Part shown: positions 8,615 to 18,547 of the stretch, in pieces
How the letters are laid out: the number at the start of each line of letters is the position of its first letter
Numbering within the stretch: the stretch's first letter is position 1
From: an uncultured Bacilli bacterium
Lineage (GTDB): Bacteria; Bacillota_I; Bacilli_A; RFN20; CAG-826
Direction of reading: 5' to 3'
Assembly: GCA_944327845.1 (NCBI GenBank)
Contig: CALVHN010000001.1
Coordinates: 259,089-323,088, forward strand
Length of the DNA stretch: 64,000 nt
The notes under the pieces: model-generated
The model's input: the letters and a program-made list of their open reading frames with translations, nothing else
Database searches by the model: none
Told to the model about the DNA's origin: nothing
Made by a program: the position numbers and the translations under genes

Positions 8615-9874
8615 TTATAAAGTAGTATTTATAAGGTAATAGTTCTTCTTTCCACGCTTAATTAAAAGATATTTATTAAACATTAAGTCATTACTTGAAA
8701 AAACTTTTAAATTATCAAAAGCTTTATTTCCATTAACTAAAACTGCACCATTTTTAATAAATTCTCTTGATTCTCTTTTACTTGAAGATGCACCTATTTT
8801 TATTAAAATCTCTTCTAAACTAAGGTTTTTTATATCTAAGTTAATTAAATAATTCTTAAATAATTCAGCAAGAGCGCTTTCTGATAAGCTAGAAAAATTG
8901 TTTGAAAATAATGCTTCAGAAATATTTAAAGCTTCTTTTGCTTTATTTTCACCATGAACAATTTTTGTAACTTCATAAGCTAATACTTTTTGAGCGATTC
9001 TTTTTCCAGGATTATTAATATGTTCTTTTTCAATTTTTTCAATTTCTTCTTTCTCTAAGAAAGTAAAAACTTTAATGTATTTAACAGCGTCTTCATCACT
9101 TTGATTATAGAAAAATTGATAAAGTTTATAAGGAGAAGTTAAAGATTCATCTAAAAATAAAGCTCCATCTTCGCTTTTTCCAAATTTCTTTCCATCACTT
9201 CTTGTAATTAGATGAGCAGTCATGCATTCAACTTTTTCATCAACACCTTTAATTTTACGAATTAAATCAAGACCAGCAGTTAAATTTCCCCATTGATCTG
9301 ATCCACCAATTTGAATATTACAATTATATTCATTATGAATCTTTAAAAAATCTATTGATTGTAAAGTCATATAGGAAAATTCAGTAAGTGAGATTCCATT
9401 TTCTAATCGAGATGAAATTATATCTTTATTTAACATATAGTTAATATTAAAAAATTTTCCATAATCTCTTAAATATTCTAAAAGTGAAATTTTTGACAAC
9501 CAATCGTAGTTATTTAATAAAATACCTTTGTTTGGATCACTGAAATCTAAAAATCTCGATAATTGTTGTTTAATATTATCACAATTTCTTTTTACATCTT
9601 CAGGAGTTAATAAATTTCTTTCTTTGCTTTTTCCACTAGGATCTCCGATCATTCCTGTTGCACCACCGACAACTGCAATTATTCGATGTCCAGCTTTTTG
9701 TAAACGCATTAAAATAGAAATCATGACAAAATTTCCAATGTGCATACTGCTTGCAGAAGGATCAAATCCACAATAAATTGTTTGTGGAGTTGAAAATAAT
9801 TCCTTTATATTCTCTTGAGAAGAGTAATCTTTTATTAAACCTCTATAATTTAAATCATCAATAACATTAAACAT
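8615..9874 (-). CDS. tyrS: tyrosyl-tRNA synthetase
   Basis: The 419-residue class I synthetase charges tRNA-Tyr. Visible are the HIGH-type motif in CGFDPSASSMHIGNF, the tyrosine-binding QIGGSDQWGN segment, and KFGKS as the KMSKS equivalent. A C-terminal S4 RNA-binding domain (SSSKRESREFIKNGAVLVNG) completes it. Length is normal. AAAGGAG precedes the ATG. It lies 12 bp after apt and forms a lacI-apt-tyrS run; no T-box is visible ahead of it, unlike leuS. Confidence 0.97.
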   Translation of the reverse strand: MFNVIDDLNYRGLIKDYSSQENIKELFSTPQTIYCGFDPSASSMHIGNFVMISILMRLQKAGHRIIAVVGGATGMIGDPSGKSKERNLLTPEDVKRNCDNIKQQLSRFLDFSDPNKGILLNNYDWLSKISLLEYLRDYGKFFNINYMLNKDIISSRLENGISLTEFSYMTLQSIDFLKIHNEYNCNIQIGGSDQWGNLTAGLDLIRKIKGVDEKVECMTAHLITRSDGKKFGKSEDGALFLDESLTSPYKLYQFFYNQSDEDAVKYIKVFTFLEKEEIEKIEKEHINNPGKRIAQKVLAYEVTKIVHGENKAKEALNISEALFSNNFSSLSESALAELFKNYLINLDIKNLSLEEILIKIGASSSKRESREFIKNGAVLVNGNKAFDNLKVFSSNDLMFNKYLLIKRGKKNYYLINTTL

Positions 9875-9886
9875 ATTTTATCTCCT

Positions 9887-10597
9887 TTAATCACGATATT
9901 TAATATAAGTAAGTCTTCCGTTTTTTTCAATTTGAACAATACTAACAATTTGATTTTTATGAATTAATTCTTCGCTTTTATCTTCGTAAACTACTTTTAA
10001 AGTATTTTCATCAATTTTTTCAACAAATTTACCAATTGATTGTTTAGCATTTTCAAGTTGTAATGAATCTCCAACATGTAAACCATAATTGACGATACTA
10101 ACAACTGGAATGCCTAATTTTTTATATCCTTGTAAACTTCTTAATTCAATTAAAAATAAGCCCATTATAGGAATGCCGCCAGCTTTTTTTACTAAATTAA
10201 CCATCGCTTTTGCACTTCCACCAGTTGCAATTAAATCATCCATAATAATTACACGATCACCTGGTTTTATCGCATCTTTTGGAATTTCTATCGTACTTTT
10301 TCCATATTCTAAATCATAAGATTCAGAATAACCTACAAGTGGTAACTTACCTGGTTTTCTTGCAATAACTAATCCTTTAGAATTCATCGAGCATAATGGC
10401 GCCGCAAAAATAAATCCACGAGATTCAGCAGCAATAATTTTGTCCCATTTGTCGTAAGAAGGTAATTCTTTATTTAAATCCATAATAACTTGATGAAAAG
10501 CATCTCCATTAGATAAAAGTAAAGAAATATCTCTAAAATTAATTCCTTTTATTGGATAATTGATTATAGAACGAATAAAAGTGTCATAAATATCCAT
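9887..10597 (-). CDS. apt: adenine phosphoribosyltransferase with C-terminal extension
   Basis: Adenine salvage enzyme making AMP from adenine and PRPP. The core has the family's YPIKGINFRDIS start, AAESRGFIFAAPL, the flexible-loop region (RKPGKLP), and the PRPP-binding loop VIIMDDLIATGGSAKA. The protein is 236 residues, whereas Apt is normally about 170-180. The extra 60 or so residues (KIDENTLKVVYEDKSEEL... to YIKYRD) look like a small beta-rich appendage that I do not recognise. AGAGGGG precedes the ATG. It lies between the LacI-type regulator and tyrS with short gaps (31 and 12 bp). Confidence 0.95.
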   Translation of the reverse strand: MDIYDTFIRSIINYPIKGINFRDISLLLSNGDAFHQVIMDLNKELPSYDKWDKIIAAESRGFIFAAPLCSMNSKGLVIARKPGKLPLVGYSESYDLEYGKSTIEIPKDAIKPGDRVIIMDDLIATGGSAKAMVNLVKKAGGIPIMGLFLIELRSLQGYKKLGIPVVSIVNYGLHVGDSLQLENAKQSIGKFVEKIDENTLKVVYEDKSEELIHKNQIVSIVQIEKNGRLTYIKYRD

Positions 10598-10628
10598 AGA
10601 AACCCCTCTATTTTTAATTTATATATAT

Positions 10629-11627
10629 TTAATATTTAGTTGAATCTCGTTTTACATATGTCGATTCAAATTTATATTGTTTTTCATGAAGTCTTTCTTC
10701 AATTAAATCAATTAACATATAAACAGATCTTCTCCCAACCTCTTGCATATCAATATGCATTGCACTTATTTGAGGTCTTAAAATAGAAGAATATTTTGTT
10801 CCAATAATTGATAAGACTTCTACATCTTCTGGTACAGAAAGTCCAGAATCAGTTGCTGCATTTAAAGCGGCAGCAGCAATTGAATCACGATAAGCAATAA
10901 TATACATTTTTCTTTTTTGCTTAAAAATTTCCATAAAATCAGAATATGTACGAGTATAAGAATCATCACAATTTACAATTGAATAATGCTTATCAGATTC
11001 TAAACATGTATTAATGAAAGAATTTTCAATTCTTCTTAAAAGTCTTCCAGCGTTATGAACATGTAAAAAAGTCATATCTTTGTCACCTTTAATGAAGTAA
11101 TCTTTAATGACTTTTTTAAATAAAGCTTCATAACCAAAGGAAATTGACGCAGATTTTGAACCAGTTATTTCATTATTAATTGCTAAAACTGGAACAGAAT
11201 AAGATTGAATGAATTCAAAATCTTCTTTATTAAGCTCATCATCAAAAGCAATAACACCATCAACATGTGATTTAATAACTCTTTCTAAACAAATCGAAGC
11301 ATCTTCTCTTGAATGAGCTGTAGTATGTAAAGACACGGTAAAACCACGGTTTTTACAAACTTCAGTAATACCATTAAGAATATTGGAAATATAAACATAA
11401 TTTGCGCTAGGAATAATAACTCCAATATCAGTCGTTTTATTTTTAGCTAAAGCCTGAGCTAGCCCACTTGGTTTATACCCTAATTTATTAATTACAGAAA
11501 GAACTTTATTTTTTGTTTCTTCTTTGACAGTTGAAGCATTATTTATAACACGAGAAACAGTAGCAAGTGAAACTCCACTTGCTTTTGCAACTTCATAAAT
11601 TGTAACTCTTTCTTTTAGGTTATTCAT
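10629..11627 (-). CDS. LacI/CcpA-type transcriptional regulator
   Basis: This 332-residue regulator has an N-terminal LacI helix-turn-helix (VTIYEVAKASGVSLATVSRVINN, hinge KLGYKPSGLAQALA) and a periplasmic-binding-protein-like sensor domain (DIGVIIPSANY onward, DSIAAAALNAA, GLSVPEDVEVLSI). The hinge and 'TIYEVAK...TVSRVIN' resemble CcpA. It is degenerate in the usual sugar-pocket residues, so the ligand cannot be read off. A cre-like operator at 49581-49596 is a candidate target. The start has no Shine-Dalgarno; a TATAGT -10 lies 7 nt before the ATG. A 14-bp palindrome (11626-11639) spans the -10 and the start, so autoregulation is possible. Confidence 0.9.
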   Translation of the reverse strand: MNNLKERVTIYEVAKASGVSLATVSRVINNASTVKEETKNKVLSVINKLGYKPSGLAQALAKNKTTDIGVIIPSANYVYISNILNGITEVCKNRGFTVSLHTTAHSREDASICLERVIKSHVDGVIAFDDELNKEDFEFIQSYSVPVLAINNEITGSKSASISFGYEALFKKVIKDYFIKGDKDMTFLHVHNAGRLLRRIENSFINTCLESDKHYSIVNCDDSYTRTYSDFMEIFKQKRKMYIIAYRDSIAAAALNAATDSGLSVPEDVEVLSIIGTKYSSILRPQISAMHIDMQEVGRRSVYMLIDLIEERLHEKQYKFESTYVKRDSTKY

Positions 11628-11640
11628 AGTTATAACTATA
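11626..11640 (-). promoter_or_regulatory. -10 element overlapping a 14-bp palindrome at the start of the LacI-type gene
   Basis: TATAGT (11635-11640) ends 7 nt before the ATG at 11627, and ATAGTTATAACTAT is a perfect palindrome over the same bases. This suggests leaderless transcription and possible autorepression. AT-only palindromes arise easily by chance. Confidence 0.4.
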
Positions 11641-11683
11641 ACATATTAATAATATTTGTGAAATAAAATGAAAATTTTTTCAT

Positions 11684-12307
11684 CTATTTTAATAATATTT
11701 TTTTATAAAAATCCTCGCCAATTTTATATTTATCATCTAATAAATATAATCCACGTACATTTTCATAGCCATCAATATGTAATTCTTTTCCACTACAAAG
11801 CATACCATATGATGGAACATCTAATAATTTTGATGGAATAATTTTATCTCCATTTGGCATAAATGTATTAATAGTTGCACAAACAACAATTAAATCTTTT
11901 TTTGCATTATAAGAACCACAAACAATGTCTAAAATTTCACTTCCTATATCGACTTTTAAGCAATGAAGATGCTCACTATTAGGATGCTCTTCACATTCAA
12001 TAATTTTTCCAACTACAAAACCTGAATTTTCTTTACCTTCAATTCCATTAAAACCATTTTCTTTTAAAATATCATTAATTGCATTTAATTCATTTTCTAA
12101 AAGAAATGGGATAAAACCATTGAAATTATTACTTAAAGTTAAATATTTTGAAAAATTAAATATATTAATTCCTACTAAAGCATTATCATAAAAAAGTTCG
12201 ACTACATCGTTATTTTTTAATATTTTATTTGGTTTTTTATCTGGCTCAAAAACTATCATTAATGTATCTTTTAATGTTGTTTTATTGTGATATATTCCAT
12301 AACTCAT
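11684..12307 (-). CDS. YtpR-like protein with tRNA-binding (EMAP-type) domain
   Basis: The C-terminal half carries the tRNA-binding OB-fold also found at the PheT N-terminus: VGKIIECEEHPNSEHLHCLKVDIG, ILDIVCGSYNAK, and SYGMLCSGKELHI. This two-domain arrangement of about 200 residues matches Bacillus YtpR, a free-standing protein of uncertain role. I chose the ATG at 12307 because GGGGTG lies 6-7 nt upstream; an earlier TTG at 12325 lacks a ribosome site. It overlaps the end of trmB by 26 nt, so the two are coupled. Confidence 0.85.
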   Translation of the reverse strand: MSYGIYHNKTTLKDTLMIVFEPDKKPNKILKNNDVVELFYDNALVGINIFNFSKYLTLSNNFNGFIPFLLENELNAINDILKENGFNGIEGKENSGFVVGKIIECEEHPNSEHLHCLKVDIGSEILDIVCGSYNAKKDLIVVCATINTFMPNGDKIIPSKLLDVPSYGMLCSGKELHIDGYENVRGLYLLDDKYKIGEDFYKKILLK

Positions 12308-12965
12308 ATTTTTCACCCCACTCAATAGTTTCTTTAGTATTTTTTAAAATCATACGATTAATTTTTACATTTTGTGACTTAAATTTATTTTCAAATTCAG
12401 TTTCTTCATCAAATTCATCAAGCATTTGATAATCATTTGTTAAAGAAATTATTTGATATTTAAATTTTTTAAATTGTTCTACTGAATAATTGAAAAAATC
12501 TAAATTATCACTTTTTAAATAAATTAAAGCACCTTCTTTTAAAATTTTTGAATATTCTCTTAAAAATATATCCGAGGTCAATCTTCTTTTTTCATGTCTT
12601 TTCTTTGGCCAAGGATCAGAAAAATTTAAAAATAGTCCACTTAATTTAACTTCATTTAAATAAGGGACGAGTTTTAAAAAATTACCACAGATTAATTTAA
12701 CATTATTTAATTTTAATTCATCAATTGATTTTAAACACATTCCTGAAATTGTTGAATTAAGTTCAATAACAATAAAATTATAATTTGGATATTTTAGTGC
12801 TAAATTAGTAATAAATCTGCCCTTTCCTGGACCAATTTCTAAATAAGTTTCTTTTTCCTTAATAAAATTAATAAATTTTTCTTCATCAAAATTATCTAAT
12901 AAAAATTGTTTAGAAGGATTATTTTTTAAATATTCTACAGCCCAAAATTTAAATTTAGTTCTCAT
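12282..12965 (-). CDS. trmB: tRNA (guanine-N7-)-methyltransferase
   Basis: A 227-residue SAM-dependent enzyme that makes m7G46 in tRNA. It has the SAM-binding LEIGPGKGRF, the acidic loop end FIVIELN, and the TrmB hallmark SDPWPKKRHEKRRL. The Thr/Glu-rich C-terminal substrate segment (DEETEFENKFKSQNVKINR) is also typical. Length is normal. It overlaps the PepV-like dipeptidase gene upstream by 11 nt and the YtpR-like gene downstream by 26 nt. Confidence 0.96.
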   Translation of the reverse strand: MRTKFKFWAVEYLKNNPSKQFLLDNFDEEKFINFIKEKETYLEIGPGKGRFITNLALKYPNYNFIVIELNSTISGMCLKSIDELKLNNVKLICGNFLKLVPYLNEVKLSGLFLNFSDPWPKKRHEKRRLTSDIFLREYSKILKEGALIYLKSDNLDFFNYSVEQFKKFKYQIISLTNDYQMLDEFDEETEFENKFKSQNVKINRMILKNTKETIEWGEKYELWNISQ

Positions 12966-14325
12966 TTAAATTACCTAATTCATAGATAGCGCGTGCATAA
13001 AGTGGCATCGAGTTATAAAAATCTTCAAGATCAATTTTTTCATTTGCTGAATGAATATGATCCTCTTTATTTGGAAAATGACTTCCAAAAGCGACGGTAT
13101 TTTTCGCTTCTTTAGCATAAGTTCCACCACCAATTGTCATCATTTTATTTACATTATCACCAGTTTCTTCTTCATAAATTTTAGCTAAAACTTGGATAAA
13201 TTTATTTTTTTCTGGATCAAAATATAAATAATCAGAATTTGAATCAATTTCGATTAAGAAAGGTGAAATTGTTTGAATTTTTTCAACAACAAGTTTAGCT
13301 ATAACATTTTCAGGATATCTAAAATTAACAGTCATTTTAAATTTTCCATTTTTATATTTGATGATTCCAACATTATAAGTTGTTACCCCTAAATTTTTGC
13401 TTTCTATCCTCAAATGCATATTTGTTCCATCAGGAATCATATATTCATTAGCTAATAATGATAAACTTGGAATATTATAAACTTTTCCTAAAACAGCAAG
13501 CATCATAATACCAGCATTTTTTCCTAATTCAGGAGTTGAACCATGCGCAGCAACACCTAAAAAAACAAATTCATTTGATCCTTCTTTAAAAGGTTCAACT
13601 TCTATTTCAGGATGATTTTTTAAATAATCATACATTTTTTGGCCATCTTTAACTACAACTCTTGCTCTATCGATAACTGAATTAGAAACGGTACCTGCAT
13701 CCATTTCAATAATTTCATCAAAATCAATATTTCCTTTATATGTATAATTACAAATACCTTTTTCTCCATAAATTAAAGGAAAATCACCATCTGGAGTAAA
13801 CCCATAAGTTGGTTGCTCTTTTTTTAATACATTAAAATAATATTCTAAGCAAGATGAACCTCTCTCTTCATCTCCACCAAAAACAAGTCTTACGCGATAA
13901 TTATTAATTAAATTATTATCTTTTAAAGCTTTTAAAGCAAAATAAGCGCTGATTCCAGGACCTTTATCATCACTTGTCCCTCTTCCATATACTTTATTAT
14001 CTTCAATAACTCCAGAAAAAGGATCAAATTTCCATTTACCATTAACAGGAACTACATCTTGATGTGCAAAAATATAAATTAAATTTTTTCCTTCTCCATA
14101 AGAAATTTCTAAACATCTTCCATCGCATTCATCAACCTTAAAACCGTCTTTTAAAGCTATTTCTTTTAAAAATTTAAAACATTCAGCAACACCTTTTCCA
14201 TATGGAGTAGATCCGCTAATTGTTGAAGGATCATAAACACTATTTATTTTGATATCATTCACCAAAGTTTTTAATGCTTCTTCATGATATTTTTTACATA
14301 ATTTTTTAAAATCAATTTTTTCCAC
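12955..14325 (-). CDS. pepV: PepV-like M20 dipeptidase
   Basis: A 456-residue zinc peptidase of the M20 family that cleaves dipeptides in the cytoplasm. Metal ligands are recognisable: FAHQDVVP (His), GRGTSDDKGP (bridging Asp), GGDEERGSS (catalytic Glu pair), and a late His in SANEKID context (EDHIHSANE). The lid/dimerisation insert between about residues 185 and 370 matches PepV-type length. The start is GTG with AAGGAGG 7 nt upstream. It lies 12 bp after the ECF transporter gene and overlaps trmB. Confidence 0.92.
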   Translation of the reverse strand: MEKIDFKKLCKKYHEEALKTLVNDIKINSVYDPSTISGSTPYGKGVAECFKFLKEIALKDGFKVDECDGRCLEISYGEGKNLIYIFAHQDVVPVNGKWKFDPFSGVIEDNKVYGRGTSDDKGPGISAYFALKALKDNNLINNYRVRLVFGGDEERGSSCLEYYFNVLKKEQPTYGFTPDGDFPLIYGEKGICNYTYKGNIDFDEIIEMDAGTVSNSVIDRARVVVKDGQKMYDYLKNHPEIEVEPFKEGSNEFVFLGVAAHGSTPELGKNAGIMMLAVLGKVYNIPSLSLLANEYMIPDGTNMHLRIESKNLGVTTYNVGIIKYKNGKFKMTVNFRYPENVIAKLVVEKIQTISPFLIEIDSNSDYLYFDPEKNKFIQVLAKIYEEETGDNVNKMMTIGGGTYAKEAKNTVAFGSHFPNKEDHIHSANEKIDLEDFYNSMPLYARAIYELGNLNEN

Positions 14326-14337
14326 AGTTCCGCCTCC

Positions 14338-15090
14338 TTATAAAACACAAATTAATATAATAAAGATTATTACTAATATTATTCCTAATATGATACCACA
14401 ATAGCCAAAAATTTTTGCTTTAGAAATATTCTTATTACATTCCTTATCATCTTTTACTTTTATATATGAATAAGTATGAGTTAAATTAGCTAAAGCTTTA
14501 AAACAAAGCGGAGTAATTATACCCGCAGCAATTATCTCAACAATCGCTCCAATCGAAACAAAAGCAATTACAAAACTAAAAAATGATCCATAACTCGAAT
14601 TTAAGGAATTAATAATATCACTTAATCCTAATCCTTGTGTAATTTTAAAAATATCAAGTATTCCAAAAACATAAAAAGATAATAAAAATAAAATAGTATG
14701 AATTAAGGTTAAAATTGCACTAAGTGGAGCAATTAAAAGATTAAAAGTGTTTTTTGAAAATGTTTTTTTAAAAAAATCAAAAGTTAAACCACTTAATAAC
14801 CCAAATAAAGTTCGAGGTAAAATTGAAATAAAAGGATTTAAGCAAAAATAATCTAATGTTCCAGGATGAGAAATAGCTGCAAAAAGTGAAAAAAAACCGA
14901 AAAAAGTTCCCACTAACATCCCTTTTTTCCGCCCAAATAAACTTGCAGCAATTAAAACTAAAATATGTAAAGTTGTAAAAGATAAAGGACCAATAGTAAT
15001 TATTCCTAAATAAGGTACAAATGTAAATATTGCAATTAAAGCTAAAAATAATGCATCTATTGTTATTTCTTTAATAACATTCTGTTTCAT
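14338..15090 (-). CDS. ECF transporter S component, probably for pantothenate
   Basis: A 250-residue integral membrane protein with about six hydrophobic segments and the ECF S-component start (ITIDALFLALIAIFTFVPYLG, then LSFTTLHILVLIAASLFG). S components capture a vitamin and dock on a shared energising module (EcfA, EcfA', EcfT), which is not in this window. The gene follows coaX with a 2-bp gap, so pantothenate is the likely substrate. This comes from context, not from residues I can verify. The C-terminus adds a hydrophobic helix after a short charged linker. Confidence 0.85.
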   Translation of the reverse strand: MKQNVIKEITIDALFLALIAIFTFVPYLGIITIGPLSFTTLHILVLIAASLFGRKKGMLVGTFFGFFSLFAAISHPGTLDYFCLNPFISILPRTLFGLLSGLTFDFFKKTFSKNTFNLLIAPLSAILTLIHTILFLLSFYVFGILDIFKITQGLGLSDIINSLNSSYGSFFSFVIAFVSIGAIVEIIAAGIITPLCFKALANLTHTYSYIKVKDDKECNKNISKAKIFGYCGIILGIILVIIFIILICVL

Positions 15091-15092
15091 AT

Positions 15093-15845
15093 TTATCTCC
15101 CTATATTCATTTGATAAATGTTAAAAAGACCATCTAAAACTAAGTATGGTTCAAAATTAAAACATATGACTTCATTTTTAATTATTGAAGAAAATCCACC
15201 TGTTAAAACACGGTTCAAAGAATAACCTAATTCTTTTTCAATTCTTCTTGCAAATTCAGAAATCATATAGGCTTGTCCATAAACAATTCCAGATTGCATC
15301 GATGTTTTTGTGTTTTTACCTAAAATATGTTGAGGGGCTTCAATTGATACTTCCATTAATTGAGAAGTTTTATTTATTAAAGCTTTTAAACTTGCATCCA
15401 TTCCAGCTGTGATCACACAACCAATAAATGCCCCTTCTTTTGAAACTACATAAAGTTTTGTTGCTGTTCCTAAATCTGCAACTATTAAAGGATAAGAATA
15501 TTTATTAATTGCACCAATTGATCCAGCTAATAAATCAGCACCTAATTCATTTGGATTATCAATTTTAATTGGAAGCTTAGTTTTTAAATTACGATTGAGA
15601 ATAAAAATTTCTCCTTCAACAATATTTATTAAAGAATTTTTAATAATATTTGTTAAAAGAGGGACAACACTTGAAATAATTGCTCCCGTTATTTTAAAAT
15701 CTTTTAAAAATTGTTCGAATAATACTTTATATTGAAAAGAGCTTCTTTCCTTATTTGTATCAATCACAAAAAAGGATTGAAGCTTATTTTCATAATAAAT
15801 TCCACACTTAATATTTGTGTTTCCAACATCAACACATAAAATCAT
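15093..15845 (-). CDS. coaX: type III pantothenate kinase
   Basis: A 250-residue ASKHA-fold kinase catalysing the first step of coenzyme A synthesis. It has the phosphate-binding CVDVGNTNIKCGIY, the pantothenate-site NPNELGADL, VADLGTATK with the catalytic Asp, and ITAGMDASLKAL. Type III enzymes have poor ATP affinity and are not inhibited by CoA. AGGAGGT precedes the ATG. A 14-bp palindrome lies 17 bp upstream. It is cotranscribed with the ECF S component. Confidence 0.96.
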   Translation of the reverse strand: MILCVDVGNTNIKCGIYYENKLQSFFVIDTNKERSSFQYKVLFEQFLKDFKITGAIISSVVPLLTNIIKNSLINIVEGEIFILNRNLKTKLPIKIDNPNELGADLLAGSIGAINKYSYPLIVADLGTATKLYVVSKEGAFIGCVITAGMDASLKALINKTSQLMEVSIEAPQHILGKNTKTSMQSGIVYGQAYMISEFARRIEKELGYSLNRVLTGGFSSIIKNEVICFNFEPYLVLDGLFNIYQMNIGR

Positions 15846-15861
15846 AAATACCTCCTACAAT

Positions 15862-15875
15862 CTTGCATATGCAAG
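15862..15875. repeat. 14-bp perfect palindrome upstream of coaX
   Basis: CTTGCATATGCAAG lies between leuS and the coaX Shine-Dalgarno, 17 bp before the start. There is no T tract, so it does not look like a terminator; a repressor operator is possible. Confidence 0.4.
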
Positions 15876-15914
15876 TATCGTGAATAAAACATTTATTATT
15901 TTAGAGAAATACTT

Positions 15915-18317
15915 TTAAATTGCAACAATATTAACTATTTTATTTTTGACAACTATTACTTTTTTAATATTTTTACCGACGATAAATTTTTTGACATTTT
16001 GAGATTCAAAAGCTAATTCTTTTACTTTTTCATCATCTAGATCTTTATCGATTTCAATAGTATCACGTAATTTTCCATTAACTTGTACTGCAATTTTAAC
16101 TTTATTTAATACTAATTTACTTTCATCATATTCAGGCCATTTTGCATATGTAATTGTTTCATTATGACCAAGTTTATGATAAATTTCTTCTCCAACAAAA
16201 GGACAAATACAAGCAAACATTTTAACAAAATTTTCTAGATATGGTCGATAGATTTTGTCTTGCTTATAAACTTCGTTAATAAAAATCATCATTTGAGAAA
16301 TTGCTGTATTAAATTGTAAATTTGTAAAATCTTCAGTAACTTTTTTAACTGTAAAATTATAAACATAATCTAAGTTATGATTATTTTCATCACTAAATTT
16401 ATTAATAAAAGCTTCTTCATCAAATAAACGATATACTCTTTCAATAAATCTTCTAGAACCTTCAAGCCCACTAGTTGACCAAGGTAAAGAAGCTTCTAAT
16501 GGACCCATAAACATTTCATAAAGTCTTAATGAATCTGCACCATACTTTTCAACGATTTCATCAGGATTAATAACATTGCCTCTGGATTTTGACATTTTTT
16601 CACCATTTTCACCCAAAATCATTCCTTGATGAAATAATTTTTTAAATGGTTCTTTTGATGAAACTACGCCAATATCATATAAGAACTTATGCCAAAAACG
16701 AGCATAGAGCAAGTGTAAAACTGCATGTTCTTGTCCGCCAATATATAGATCAACAGGTAACCAATGATCTAATAATTTCTTATCTCCAATTGCTTTATCA
16801 TTAAAAGGATCAATATAACGAATATAATACCAGCAACTTCCAGCCCATTGTGGCATAGTATTTGTTTCTCGTTTTCCTTTTTTTCCATCAACTTCAACAT
16901 TTAACCAATCAACTGCATTAACAAGAGGAGATTCACCTGTTCCACTAGGTTTATATTCATCAAGTTCAGGCAAAATTAAAGGTAAATCTTCATCTTTAAC
17001 TCGTGTCATTGTTCCATCTTCAAAATTAATAATTGGAATTGGTTCTCCCCAATATCTTTGTCGAGAAAAAAGCCAATCTCTAAGTTTATAATTTACTTTT
17101 CTTTTGCCTTTACCTAACTCAATTAATTTATCAGTAATTGCTTTTTTTCCTTCTTCAATATTAAGTCCATTAATAAAATCACTATTAATGTGCTTTCCAT
17201 CTTCAATATAAGCTTCATTAGAAATATCACCTTCAACAACTTGAATCATTGGAAGATTATGTTTTTTAGCGAATTGATAATCACGAGTATCGTGAGCTGG
17301 TACAGCCATAACTGCTCCACTTCCATAACTCGCTAAAACATAATCTGCAATAAAGATTGGAACTTTTTTATTATTTATCGGATTTATGGCATATCTTCCA
17401 ATGAAAACTCCTGTTTTTTCTTGATTAGTTCCAGTTCTTTCAATATCTGATTTATGAGAAACTTTTTCAATATAATCATTAACATCTTTTTCACAATCTT
17501 TAGTTACTATTTTTTTAACTAATGGATGTTCAGGAGCTAAGCAAACATATGTACATCCAAATAAGGTATCAGCACGCGTAGTAAAAACAGAAAATTTATC
17601 GTTACTATCAGCAACTTCAAAATCTATTTCTGTTCCATAAGATTTACCAATCCAATTTTTTTGCATTTCAATGGTTGATTTTGGCCAATCTAATCCATCT
17701 AAATCATCTGCTAAACGATCAGCATAGCTTGTTATTTTTAACATCCATTGTCTAAGAGGCTTTCTAATAACTGGATATCCTCCACGTTCACTTTTTCCAT
17801 CAATTACTTCTTCATTTGCTAAAACTGTGCCTAATTCAGGACACCAGTTGACAGGCTTATAATCAACATAAGCTAGATTCTTATCATACATTTGAGCAAA
17901 TATCCATTGAGTCCACTTATAATAATCACTTTTACAAGTACAAATTTCACGGTCATAATCATAACTAAAACCAAGCATTTGAATTTGTCTTCTAAAATTA
18001 TCAATATTTTTCATTGTAAAACTTTCTGGATGTTCATTCATTTTCATCGCATATTGCTCAGCAGGTAATCCAAAAGCATCCCATCCAATAGGATGTAAAA
18101 CATTGAAGCCTTGCATTCTTTTCATTCTAGCGATGATGTCACTAGCAGTATAACCTTCAGGATGTCCAACATGTAAACCTTGACCACTTGGATATGGGAA
18201 CATATCTAAAACATAATATTTAGGTTTAGAAAAATCAGTTGTATCACAACGATATTCTTTACTTTTTAACCAATATTCGCGCCATTTTTTTTCAATTTCT
18301 TGATGTTTATAAGCCAT
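15915..18317 (-). CDS. leuS: leucyl-tRNA synthetase
   Basis: An 800-residue class I synthetase that charges tRNA-Leu. It has the HIGH motif in [16 protein letters not shown], an editing CP1 domain in the middle ([34 protein letters not shown], with the conserved editing Asp), the catalytic KMSKSRGN at about residue 580, and the C-terminal anticodon/LeuRS-C domain ([13 protein letters not shown]). GGAGGT precedes the ATG. It is controlled by the T-box leader immediately upstream. Confidence 0.98.
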   Translation of the reverse strand: MAYKHQEIEKKWREYWLKSKEYRCDTTDFSKPKYYVLDMFPYPSGQGLHVGHPEGYTASDIIARMKRMQGFNVLHPIGWDAFGLPAEQYAMKMNEHPESFTMKNIDNFRRQIQMLGFSYDYDREICTCKSDYYKWTQWIFAQMYDKNLAYVDYKPVNWCPELGTVLANEEVIDGKSERGGYPVIRKPLRQWMLKITSYADRLADDLDGLDWPKSTIEMQKNWIGKSYGTEIDFEVADSNDKFSVFTTRADTLFGCTYVCLAPEHPLVKKIVTKDCEKDVNDYIEKVSHKSDIERTGTNQEKTGVFIGRYAINPINNKKVPIFIADYVLASYGSGAVMAVPAHDTRDYQFAKKHNLPMIQVVEGDISNEAYIEDGKHINSDFINGLNIEEGKKAITDKLIELGKGKRKVNYKLRDWLFSRQRYWGEPIPIINFEDGTMTRVKDEDLPLILPELDEYKPSGTGESPLVNAVDWLNVEVDGKKGKRETNTMPQWAGSCWYYIRYIDPFNDKAIGDKKLLDHWLPVDLYIGGQEHAVLHLLYARFWHKFLYDIGVVSSKEPFKKLFHQGMILGENGEKMSKSRGNVINPDEIVEKYGADSLRLYEMFMGPLEASLPWSTSGLEGSRRFIERVYRLFDEEAFINKFSDENNHNLDYVYNFTVKKVTEDFTNLQFNTAISQMMIFINEVYKQDKIYRPYLENFVKMFACICPFVGEEIYHKLGHNETITYAKWPEYDESKLVLNKVKIAVQVNGKLRDTIEIDKDLDDEKVKELAFESQNVKKFIVGKNIKKVIVVKNKIVNIVAI

Positions 18318-18333
18318 AAATTACCTCCAAAAG

Positions 18334-18494
18334 TTAAAAAAGCATCCTTATTATAAGGACGCTTTTAACGTGGTACCACCTTATTTTATCTATTAAATAT
18401 AGATACACTCATTTAAATTCTAATTAATAAATTTAATAGTTTGGTGAGACATTAAGATTTAATATAAAGTTCCATCAACCCTTTACTTTCTATA
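18334..18494 (-). promoter_or_regulatory. T-box riboswitch leader of leuS
   Basis: The minus strand carries the T-box sequence AAGGTGGTACCACG (18369-18382), which pairs with the CCA end of uncharged tRNA. It is followed directly by a terminator hairpin (18336-18366) with a T6 run before the leuS Shine-Dalgarno. A specifier region near TCTTAATG (about 18446-18453) contains CTT/TTA Leu codons, but I could not fold Stem I by hand. Uncharged tRNA-Leu would favour antitermination. A possible promoter, TTGAAT-17-TATAGA, lies at 18489-18517. Confidence 0.85.
18336..18366 (-). terminator. T-box attenuator terminator of leuS
   Basis: AAAAGCGTCCTTA / TAAGGATGCTTTT stem (one G-T pair, 3-5 nt loop) ends in a T run on the minus strand, directly after the T-box sequence. 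Confidence 0.85.
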
Positions 18495-18517
18495 ATTAAA
18501 TTACTCAATTTATTCAA
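18489..18517 (-). promoter_or_regulatory. possible leuS promoter
   Basis: TTGAAT (18512-18517) and TATAGA (18489-18494) are separated by 17 bp on the minus strand, ahead of the T-box leader. Confidence 0.45.
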
Positions 18518-18547
18518 ACTTTAAAAATAATAACATAAATTATAAAA

